Assembly (NCBI GenBank): GCA_041628225.1
Contig: JBFKPQ010000026.1
Location: 1 to 21,053, forward strand
Reading direction: 5' to 3'
Origin: JBFKPQ01 sp041628225
GTDB taxonomy: Bacteria; Actinomycetota; Acidimicrobiia; Spongiisociales; JAENVV01
Length of the DNA stretch: 21,053 nucleotides
Positions within the stretch are counted from its first letter, which is position 1. The number at the start of each line of letters is the position of its first letter. Below, in pieces: positions 15,260 to 21,053 of the stretch. The notes below the pieces were generated by a model that was not told where the DNA came from, ran no database searches, and saw only the letters and a list, made by a program, of their open reading frames with translations. Made by a program: the position numbers and the translations under genes.

Positions 15260-18200
15260 ATGACGCAGCTGTCCGAGGCTGAGCAACACTGGTTCCGAGC
15301 GCTTGTCGTCGGCCTGATCTTCGCGACGGCGATCTCGAGCTCACCCCTTCAAGCACACGCGGCCGCGGTCGGCGAGTCGGCAGTCTCGAGTTCAGCGATG
15401 CAGGCAGACGCGGCTGCGGTCGCCGAGTCGACGGTCTCGAACTCGCCTTTGCAGTCAGACGCTGCCGCGGTCGCCGAGTCGACGGTCTCGAACTTGGCTC
15501 TGCAGTCAGACCCTGCCGCGGTCGGCGAGTGGGGCCCACTCATCGGCGGCTTCCCGGTGCCCGCCGTTCACTCCCTGCTCCTGCATACGAACAAGATCTT
15601 GTTCTTCCGAGGTGACGGAGAGGACGAGGGTGGCGTCGGTGATTACCGGACGCACCTCCTGAATCTCGATACGTTCGAGTTCGAGACGACGTTCCAGATG
15701 GACGCGAACATCTTCTGTTCCGGACATTCCTACCTCCCGGATGGGCGCATCCTGCTCACCGGTGGAGAGAAGGAAGAGGATCTCGGACCCAGCTATGTCC
15801 ATACCTTCGACCCCATCACCGAAACATGGCATCGCGAACCCAACATGCGGGACGGTCGGTACTACCCGACCAATACCGCTCTTGGCGACGGCACGACGCT
15901 GATCTTCGCCGGTCGCGATCCCGACGGCGGCTCGAATCCCCATGTCGAGCGATTCATCCCGGCCGGAGGACCCAACGGCGAAAACATCATCGAGTATCTC
16001 GACGGGTCTGACAGGGCCATGACCTGGTACCCCCGGATGCACTTGTTGCCGGACGGGAAGGTGTTTCGTGCCGGCCAGGAAGAGGACGCCTACACCTTCG
16101 ATCCGGATACGGGTGCCTGGCAATTCGTGGCGCAAAACAACTACGGCGAGCGCTACTGGGGAACGTCGGTTGCCCTGCCGGGCGATCAGGAAAAGATCAT
16201 GATCTTCGGCGGACAGGACCGGTCCTCGACCAACCTCGCCACGGACACCGCCGAAATCATCGATCTGGGAGACGCCAACCCGCAGTGGCGGTTCACGTCC
16301 CCGATGAACTTCCCGAGGATGCATGTCAACGTGGTGTTGCTGCCCGATGGCAAGGTCTTCGTCGCGGGGGGCACGGAGGACGCCGCGGAATCGATCCCCG
16401 TATTCGAGTCCGAGATGTTCGACCCCGAAACCGAGCAGTGGACCGTTCTCCCGCCGCAAGAGAGCGTGCGGACCTATCACTCCACATCGCTGCTGTTGCC
16501 CGATGGGCGGGTCATGTGGCTGGGCGCCTACACCGATACCGGCGGCAACACGAACAACACGGCGCAGATCTACTCGCCGGCATACCTGTTCCAGGGCTAC
16601 CGGCCAACACTGTCGTCGGCACCGGACTCGGCGGATTTTGGAGATACGTTCGCCGTGTCGACGCCGGATGCGGCCACGATCGAGTCGGCGGTGCTGATAC
16701 GGCCGAGTGCGACCACTCACTCGGTGAACATGGAGCAGCGCGCCGTTCCGCTCTCGTTCACACAAACTGACGGCAATACGCTCCAGCTGACCGCTCCGAC
16801 GAATCCGAATGAGGCACCACCCGGCTACTACATGCTGTTTCTCGTCGACCAGAACGGCGTTCCGACCGTTGCTCCCTTCATCCGTCTGGGGGGTGCGCTG
16901 CCGCCCAACGTCTATGCAGGCGCTGATCAGGACGTCATCCTGCCGGCCACAGCCAATCTGGACGGTACGGTCACGGACTTCGGCGATCCGGCAACCACGA
17001 CGGTGAGTTGGAGTTCCGTGTCAGGACCCGCCGGTGTGGTCTTCGACGATCCGGCGACGGAGGATACGACCGCCACCTTCTCAGCGCCGGGGACGTACGT
17101 CCTGCGTCTGACGGCCCAGTCGGCGGGATTCGGGCCGGTCAGCGACACGGTCGTGATCAACGTGTTCCCCGAGGGCCGCGTGCAGATCTCCGTCTCCGCC
17201 AGCACCGACGATGCGGAAGAGGCGGCCGCGAACGACATGAAGCTCACCAGCCTCGATCTCGAGATGTTCGACTATGACTCGGGTGGTCCACACCAAGCCG
17301 TTGGCCTGCGTTTCAACAACGTCACCATCGCCAACGGCACACAGATCGCGGACGCGTACGTGCAATTCACGGCGACGACGTCGAGCAGTGATGCCAGCTC
17401 CTTCACCATCACCGGTGAGGCAACGGATGACGCGCCAACCTTCAGCTCGGCGCAGTCCGATATCACCTCTCGTACGCCGACCTCGGCATCCGTGGCCTGG
17501 AGTCCGGACCCATGGACGGGCGGTTCGGCGGGGCAGGCCGAAGCGACGGTCAACATCGCGCCGATCATTCAAGAGATCGTCAGTCGGCCCGGTTGGGTCA
17601 GCGGAAACTCGCTGGCCCTGATGATCACGGGCGCAGGGAGCAGGGTGGCCGATTCGTTCGATGCGAATCCTGCCGCTGCGCCTGTTCTCCACGTCGACCC
17701 CGCGGGAAGCCAGGCCTGCCAAGACGGAATCGACAATGACCTGGATGGGTTCGTCGACTATCCGGACGATCCTGGCTGCAGTTCAGCAAGCGATCCATCG
17801 GAACGCGAAGCGAGCCGGGTGTGTGATGACGGCCTGGACAACGATGGCGACGGGCTCATCGATTATCCGTCAGACCCCGGCTGTGTCAGCCCCATCGACG
17901 GCTCGGAATCGGAGTTCGAGACACTGTGTAACGACGGTCTTGATAATGATGGTGATGGGCTGATCGATTTCCCGGATGATCCTGGGTGTGCCAGTGGTGA
18001 TGACGATGATGAACGTGGCAGCGCGTTCGCCTGCGATGACGGCATCGACAATGACGGGGATCTGCTGATCGATTTTCCGGATGACGCCGGTTGTGAGTCT
18101 GCGTTCGATACATCTGAAGTCGATGGTGTCGTGGTCGCAACCTTCCCGTTACAGGCGGGCAACGATGACAGCGAACAAAAGCAGGATGGCAGCATCACCC

Positions 18201-19222
18201 TGACGAGCGCCGACCTGGAGATGTTCGATTACGACGCGGGCGGACCACACCTGGCGGTCGGGCTCCGGTTCACAGATCTGAACATTCCGGCTGGAGCCAC
18301 GATTCAGGCGGCCCGCGTTCAGTTCACTTCAGCAACGAACGCCAGCGGTCCGGCGAGTTTCGTGATGCATGCCGAGAGTTCGGATTCGGCGCCTCCGTTC
18401 ACGACCACGGCGTTCGACCTGACCAGCCGGCCCGCCACCGCCGCCTCGGTCAACTGGAGCCCCGGCCCGTGGGCGGCCGGCGCGGCGGGGACGAACGAGC
18501 AAACCGCTGACCTGGCTCCGATCGTCCAGGAGATCGTCAACCGGCCGGGCTGGTCATCCGGAGGTGCGATTGCGTTCATCATCACCGGCTCGGGTGACCG
18601 GGCTGCCGATAGCTTCAATGCGGCACCGGCCGACGCTGCGGTGTTGACCGTCGAATACCTGACCGCCACCGGTGGCAACACCCCGCCGGTGGTGTCGATC
18701 ACGAACCCGACGGACGGCACGACGTTCACGTCGGGCACTCCGGTGAGTTTCACCGCCACCGCCACCGACACCCAAGACGGGGACCTGTCCACGGGCCTGA
18801 ACTGGGTGTCAGACCTCGACGGAGCGATCGGCAGTGGCGCATCGTTCACCACCACCCTGTCCAACGGCACCCACACCATCACCGCCAGCGTCACCGACAC
18901 CGGCGGACTACCCGGCTCGGACCAGATCACCGTCACAGTCACGGCGTCCAACACTGCACCGGTGGTGTCGATCACGAACCCGACGGACGGCACGACGTTC
19001 ACGTCGGGCACTCCGGTGAGTTTCACCGCCACCGCCACCGACACCCAAGACGGGGACCTGTCAGCGAACATTCTCTGGTCGTCAAACAAAGACGGCATCC
19101 TGGGCACGGGCCCCTCGGTGAGTGTGGCTCTGTCCAATGGACGGCACGTGGTAACGGCGAGGGTGACCGATAGCGGCGGGTTGTCCGCCACCGCAACGGT
19201 GATCGTTCGGATCAAGAAGTAG
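15260..19222 (+). CDS. Large secreted modular copper-radical oxidase (galactose/glyoxal oxidase-like, AA5)
   Basis: Predicted extracellular oxidase making H2O2 while oxidising an alcohol or aldehyde. From ATG 15260 it is 1320 aa. Order: signal peptide (core ALVVGLIFATAI, to ~33); 17-aa repeats (~34-90); kelch-type oxidase propeller (~91-430) and DUF1929-like domain (~435-543). All copper-site residues are present: Cys153 (FCSGHS) and Tyr202 (RYYPT) for the Tyr-Cys cofactor, Tyr406-His407 (RTYHS), His487 (THSVNM). Then a PKD-like domain (~548-635), a ~175-aa beta domain (~640-815), four CxDGxDNDxDG repeats (~820-959), a second copy of the beta domain (~960-1135) and two Ig-like domains (~1141-1320). 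No cell-wall anchor is seen. GTG 15230 is an alternative start. Codon use is more AT-rich than in neighbours. The substrate is unknown. Confidence 0.88.
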   Translation: MTQLSEAEQHWFRALVVGLIFATAISSSPLQAHAAAVGESAVSSSAMQADAAAVAESTVSNSPLQSDAAAVAESTVSNLALQSDPAAVGEWGPLIGGFPVPAVHSLLLHTNKILFFRGDGEDEGGVGDYRTHLLNLDTFEFETTFQMDANIFCSGHSYLPDGRILLTGGEKEEDLGPSYVHTFDPITETWHREPNMRDGRYYPTNTALGDGTTLIFAGRDPDGGSNPHVERFIPAGGPNGENIIEYLDGSDRAMTWYPRMHLLPDGKVFRAGQEEDAYTFDPDTGAWQFVAQNNYGERYWGTSVALPGDQEKIMIFGGQDRSSTNLATDTAEIIDLGDANPQWRFTSPMNFPRMHVNVVLLPDGKVFVAGGTEDAAESIPVFESEMFDPETEQWTVLPPQESVRTYHSTSLLLPDGRVMWLGAYTDTGGNTNNTAQIYSPAYLFQGYRPTLSSAPDSADFGDTFAVSTPDAATIESAVLIRPSATTHSVNMEQRAVPLSFTQTDGNTLQLTAPTNPNEAPPGYYMLFLVDQNGVPTVAPFIRLGGALPPNVYAGADQDVILPATANLDGTVTDFGDPATTTVSWSSVSGPAGVVFDDPATEDTTATFSAPGTYVLRLTAQSAGFGPVSDTVVINVFPEGRVQISVSASTDDAEEAAANDMKLTSLDLEMFDYDSGGPHQAVGLRFNNVTIANGTQIADAYVQFTATTSSSDASSFTITGEATDDAPTFSSAQSDITSRTPTSASVAWSPDPWTGGSAGQAEATVNIAPIIQEIVSRPGWVSGNSLALMITGAGSRVADSFDANPAAAPVLHVDPAGSQACQDGIDNDLDGFVDYPDDPGCSSASDPSEREASRVCDDGLDNDGDGLIDYPSDPGCVSPIDGSESEFETLCNDGLDNDGDGLIDFPDDPGCASGDDDDERGSAFACDDGIDNDGDLLIDFPDDAGCESAFDTSEVDGVVVATFPLQAGNDDSEQKQDGSITLTSADLEMFDYDAGGPHLAVGLRFTDLNIPAGATIQAARVQFTSATNASGPASFVMHAESSDSAPPFTTTAFDLTSRPATAASVNWSPGPWAAGAAGTNEQTADLAPIVQEIVNRPGWSSGGAIAFIITGSGDRAADSFNAAPADAAVLTVEYLTATGGNTPPVVSITNPTDGTTFTSGTPVSFTATATDTQDGDLSTGLNWVSDLDGAIGSGASFTTTLSNGTHTITASVTDTGGLPGSDQITVTVTASNTAPVVSITNPTDGTTFTSGTPVSFTATATDTQDGDLSANILWSSNKDGILGTGPSVSVALSNGRHVVTARVTDSGGLSATATVIVRIKK
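15332..15529 (+). repeat. 51-bp tandem repeats just after the signal peptide
   Basis: Three full 51-bp units start at 15359, 15410 and 15461, encoding AAAVGESAVSSSAMQAD and two AAAVAESTVSN..LQSD versions. A partial unit precedes them (15332-15358) and another follows (15512-15529, PAAVGE). Units 2 and 3 are nearly identical in DNA. The array lengthens the linker between the signal peptide and the oxidase domain by whole 17-residue steps and keeps frame, as expected of a coding minisatellite. Confidence 0.88.
17717..18136 (+). repeat. Four 105-bp units encoding CxDGxDNDxDG calcium-binding-like repeats
   Basis: The first Cys codons lie at 17717, 17822, 17927 and 18032, an exact 105-nt (35-residue) period. 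Each unit reads C-x-DG-(I/L)-DND-x-D-(G/L)-x-(V/I)-D-(Y/F)-P-x-D-x-GC followed by an acidic spacer. The protein pattern is kept while the DNA uses different synonymous codons, so these units are old and under selection. The acidic loops resemble calcium-binding repeats of secreted bacterial proteins, and the two Cys per unit could form a disulfide. Confidence 0.9.
18686..18789 (+). repeat. Perfect 104-bp direct repeat, copy 1 (Ig-like domain 1)
   Basis: Identical over 104 bp to 18959-19062, with a 273-nt (91-codon) period. It encodes PVVSITNPTDGTTF and SFTATATDTQDGDLS, the first strands of an Ig-like domain. The sequence after it diverges from the second copy. Confidence 0.95.
18959..19062 (+). 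repeat. Perfect 104-bp direct repeat, copy 2 (Ig-like domain 2)
   Basis: Second identical copy of 18686-18789, encoding the first half of the last Ig-like domain of the oxidase. Identity stops at the same codon in both units, while the second halves of the two domains are clearly different. Confidence 0.95.
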
Positions 19223-19379
19223 GGCCGTCACCGACGAGGGCGGCGCGCCGGAACCCTGGTCCTGCGTCGACAGGCAGAGCTCCGGGCGTTTCGGACCTGA
19301 GCGGGTCTGGTGAGGTAGCGCTGGTGCACGGGGCGCGACACAAGGACTCCGAGAATCGATCGGGTCCAACGCCGAGCCA

Positions 19380-19442
19380 CAGGTCGACGACCACCGACAG
19401 GTGTGGCTGTCGAGCGATCAGCTTCTGAGGGTCGAAGCTCCC
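19380..19442 (+). pseudogene. Remnant 3' end of the 146-aa gene
   Basis: This segment keeps the codons for QVDDHRQVWLSSDQLLRVEAP, identical in protein to the C-terminus of the gene at 14583-15023. The stop codon TGA has become TGG at 19443-19445. Upstream, similarity fades within about 15-20 nt (NAEP in place of NYADAWLV), and no start or body of the gene is present. The piece survives probably because its minus strand encodes the end of the intact hydrolase. Confidence 0.85.
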
Positions 19443-19450
19443 TGGGCGAC
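19380..19450 (+). repeat. Junction repeat, right copy
   Basis: Direct repeat of 14958-15028 (68 of 71 identical). Gapped similarity continues to about 19698 inside the hydrolase gene. The 157 nt between the oxidase stop and this copy (19223-19379) hold no gene, terminator or tRNA that I can recognise. Confidence 0.93.
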
Positions 19451-20473
19451 GAAGGCGTCCCACACGGCCGCGGCCAGGGCCGGCTTTTGAAACTGCAGCA
19501 CCGAAGCGTGGCCCCCATCCAGCCACCGGAGTTCGGCCGTCGGCCAATGGTCGGCCAAAGCTCTGGTGGCCGCGACCGGTATGTATCCGTCCTGCCGAGC
19601 CCCGACGATCACGGCCGGCGCCGTGGTCGGGGGATGACGAAGCACCGACGCCTCACCGAGCACTTCGGCGAGACGGGGGCGACCGGTCTCGAACCCGCCG
19701 AGGGCCTCCCAGTCGACGGCTGCCGCCAAGGCACCGTTCGTGAACACGGGCCCCGGGGAGTGCGAGGCCGCGAGCGCACCGCATGGCACCGGCCGATCGG
19801 CCAGAGCGGCCAGAGCGGCCACGAACCCTGCGATGTTCGCTCCCATCGAGTAGCCGGCGACCGCGGCGCGGTCGTAGCCCATCGACCGGAGCATCTCGAG
19901 CGTCATCAGCCCTTCGATGGTGGCTGCCGAACCCATGAAGAGCAGGTCGGCGACGGTGCGCATCGGTTGGCCGTCCCCGGGGCGACGGAGCCCGTAGTAC
20001 GGGTTTTCGAGAATCGCCGCCGCGATGCCCCGATCGAGGAGCGGTCTGGCCAGCTGGACGCGCGTGTCGGGTCCGTGGTCGTTGAACGCGGCCATCCACA
20101 CGACGACACCGAGCGGATCCTCCGGTTCGATGAGGTGGACATGGGCGAGCGTCGATGCCTGGGGCAGGGATAGCACCGGGCTCGGAAAGCGATACCAGCG
20201 ATGGCGGACACGGCCGGCAACCCGGATCGGCAGTCCTTCGACGTTCGTCGGAGCCGGCACGTCGGGCGGATTCCGAACGAGGTCGAGCGCGTCCCCGAGC
20301 CGATCGCCCCAACCGTCCGAGAAGATCGGGTCGTAGATACGGGGCCGCCTGGCCGCGGCGAGACCGATGCGGTCCAACCAGTGCATGGTGGGTTGACTTG
20401 ACTTGGACACGGTATCCGTTACTGTATCCCACGCACCGGCTGGTGCCGGAGCGCTGTCCCCTGTCATCTCCAC
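19418..20473 (-). CDS. Alpha/beta hydrolase, ABHD18 (DUF2048)-like
   Basis: Predicted serine hydrolase of unknown substrate, 351 aa. A plausible catalytic triad is visible: Ser209 in GYSMGAN, Asp295 in GARQDGYIPV and His322 in DGGHASVLQ. The N-terminal part (RRPRIYDPIFSDGWGDRL) and ENPYYGLRRP are typical of the ABHD18-like family. No signal peptide is seen. The start is taken as GTG at 20473 because GGAGG (plus-strand complement at 20482-20486) sits 8 nt upstream; ATG at 20386 (MHWLDRIGLAAARRPRIYD) is an alternative that removes 29 low-complexity residues and frees the rRNA promoter region. Its last ~280 nt exist again as a decayed fragment at 14996-15192. It is divergent from the rRNA operon. 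Confidence 0.85.
   Translation of the reverse strand: MEMTGDSAPAPAGAWDTVTDTVSKSSQPTMHWLDRIGLAAARRPRIYDPIFSDGWGDRLGDALDLVRNPPDVPAPTNVEGLPIRVAGRVRHRWYRFPSPVLSLPQASTLAHVHLIEPEDPLGVVVWMAAFNDHGPDTRVQLARPLLDRGIAAAILENPYYGLRRPGDGQPMRTVADLLFMGSAATIEGLMTLEMLRSMGYDRAAVAGYSMGANIAGFVAALAALADRPVPCGALAASHSPGPVFTNGALAAAVDWEALGGFETGRPRLAEVLGEASVLRHPPTTAPAVIVGARQDGYIPVAATRALADHWPTAELRWLDGGHASVLQFQKPALAAAVWDAFVAQGASTLRS
20398..20425 (+). promoter_or_regulatory. Candidate rRNA operon promoter P1
   Basis: TTGACT at 20398-20403 and TACTGT at 20420-20425 are 16 nt apart, with a second overlapping TTGACT at 20393-20398. It points at the 16S gene and lies inside the first codons of the divergent hydrolase gene if that starts at 20473. 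Confidence 0.5.
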
Positions 20474-20521
20474 CTCGTCACCCTCCTTCGGCGACCCCTC
20501 TGGGAGCCACGGAGTGTGACT

Positions 20522-20551
20522 TTGCCGAGAGACCGGGATCAGTGATAGAAT
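20522..20551 (+). promoter_or_regulatory. Candidate rRNA operon promoter P2
   Basis: TTGCCG at 20522-20527 and TAGAAT at 20546-20551 are 18 nt apart, in the intergenic region about 310 nt before mature 16S. Tandem promoters are usual for rRNA operons. Confidence 0.5.
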
Positions 20552-20859
20552 GAGAGTCTGCCCGCCGTTCTGGCGCGCAGCCCGTTCATCAGAACGGAAT
20601 GAGCTTCAGGCTCCTTGACAACTAACCCGTGTGCCAAAAGCCAGTTACGGCAAGGCGCGGCTAGGACTCCGGTCTCGGTCGTGTCGATGCCGGACACCTG
20701 AACCACCTCGGTGGGGAAGGTGTCACAACGACAGGTAACGTTAGATCCGTCGATCTAACAGAACCAGGTCGAACTCGATGATTCCGCGGGACGGATTCCC
20801 CGTCCCGGCTTCGCCGCGTCAGCGGTGGAGTGGGCGACCACCAGGTCGCTCCAGGGTTT
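20552..20859 (+). other. Structured rRNA leader (precursor 16S 5' region)
   Basis: No gene is supported in these ~308 nt, but structure is dense. Perfect stems: CCGTTCTG/CAGAACGG (20565-20597), or alternatively CCGTTC-ATCA-GAACGG (20582-20597); GACACCT/AGGTGTC enclosing CCAC-CTCG-GTGG (20693-20724); GTTAGATC-CGTC-GATCTAAC (20740-20759); GGGACGG/CCGTCCC (20788-20806); and GCGACC-ACCA-GGTCGC (20834-20849). These fit a pre-rRNA leader with processing and antitermination signals. Partners for RNase III stems would lie beyond the window. Confidence 0.7.
20614..20645 (+). promoter_or_regulatory. Conserved actinobacterial rRNA leader motif (boxA/antitermination-like)
   Basis: CTTGACAACTAACCCGTGTG followed by CCAAAAGCCA resembles the GAGAACTCAACAG-GTGTGCCAAAAG element that precedes 16S in many actinobacteria and has been linked to the boxA antitermination region. 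The identification is by recalled pattern, not by alignment. Confidence 0.5.
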
Positions 20860-21053
20860 ACGTTGGAGAGTTTGATCCTGGCTCAGGACGAATGCTGGCG
20901 GCGTGCCTAATGCATGCAAGTCGAGCGACGCACTCTGGAGGGGTAACCCACTGGGGTGACGGAGCGGCGAACGGGTGAGTATCACGTGAGCAACCTGCCC
21001 CAAAGACCGGGATAGCCCGAGGAAACTCGGATTAATACCGGATACCCTCATCG
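20860..21053 (+). rRNA. rrs: 16S ribosomal RNA, 5' part (continues beyond window)
   Basis: AGAGTTTGATCCTGGCTCAG begins at 20867, corresponding to E. coli position 8, which puts the mature 5' end near 20860. GGCGGCGTGCCTAATGCATG, CAAGTCGAGCG, GGCGAACGGGTGAGTA and GGATTAATACCGGATA follow in the normal order. The V1 region is short and GC-rich, and GTGAGCAACCTGCCCCAAAG is of actinobacterial, Acidimicrobiia-like type. Open frames on either strand here are not genes. Confidence 0.98.

Noticed and set aside
15332..18136. CRISPR-like spaced repeats
   Set aside because: All repeats are in frame inside one coding gene, with periods that are multiples of three and no unrelated spacers.
19223..19379. 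Terminator or tRNA after the oxidase gene
   Set aside because: Only weak short stems without a T-run, and no tRNA-like arms or CCA-adjacent acceptor pairing were found.
14958..19450. The flanking direct repeats as an insertion-sequence target duplication
   Set aside because: Too long (over 70 nt with extended similarity past 230 nt), with no terminal inverted repeats or transposase in between.
20615..20620. TTGACA as a third rRNA promoter
   Set aside because: No acceptable -10 box lies 16-18 nt downstream; the sequence belongs to the conserved leader motif.
20755..21051. Minus-strand 98-aa frame and a plus-strand 66-aa frame
   Set aside because: Both overlap the 16S rRNA gene and its leader and have no protein-like features.

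Overview
The window looks like a high-GC actinobacterial chromosome, most likely class Acidimicrobiia. Three things support this: the gene order infC-rpmI-rplT-rRNA methyltransferase-pheS-pheT-argF-mpg-tyrS is the actinobacterial one, the genes are tightly overlapped and GC-rich, and the 16S rRNA 5' end at the right edge is actinobacterial in character. The class-level call is an inference that needs the full 16S.

Layout. (1) 2-3982: the 3' part of a response regulator with a GGDDF-type domain, then a complete four-gene riboflavin operon (ribD, ribE, ribBA, ribH) with overlapping ends. (2) 3979-6066: a near-consensus promoter on the ribH stop codon, a leader with a terminator/antiterminator, then infC (apparently starting at ATC), rpmI, rplT and a SpoU-type rRNA methyltransferase. 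(3) 6080-10915: pheS, pheT, argF and a 3-methyladenine DNA glycosylase, each joined to the next by 1-4 nt overlaps after pheS. (4) 10905-13295, minus strand: a class A penicillin-binding protein with PASTA domains and an apparent lipoprotein signal. (5) 13390-15023: tyrS with unusual signature motifs and a translationally coupled 146-aa protein of unknown function. (6) 15029-19379: an accessory island with one very large secreted gene, a modular copper-radical (galactose/glyoxal) oxidase. (7) 19418-20473, minus: an ABHD18-like alpha/beta hydrolase. (8) 20398-21053: promoters, a structured leader and the first ~194 nt of 16S rRNA.

Most of the window is housekeeping: flavin synthesis, translation, cell-wall synthesis, arginine synthesis and base-excision repair. 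The exception is the oxidase island. It is bracketed by two copies of the same gene junction. The left copy keeps the 146-aa gene intact plus a decayed 3' end of the hydrolase gene; the right copy keeps the hydrolase intact plus a decayed 3' end of the 146-aa gene. The two genes therefore once met tail to tail with overlapping ends, and the oxidase gene now sits between duplicated copies of that junction. No transposase, integrase, CRISPR array or tRNA is visible. The oxidase gene itself is rich in repeats (51-bp, 105-bp and a perfect 104-bp repeat) and has a G9 tract at its start. It is the most interesting object here, followed by the infC control region and the atypical TyrRS.
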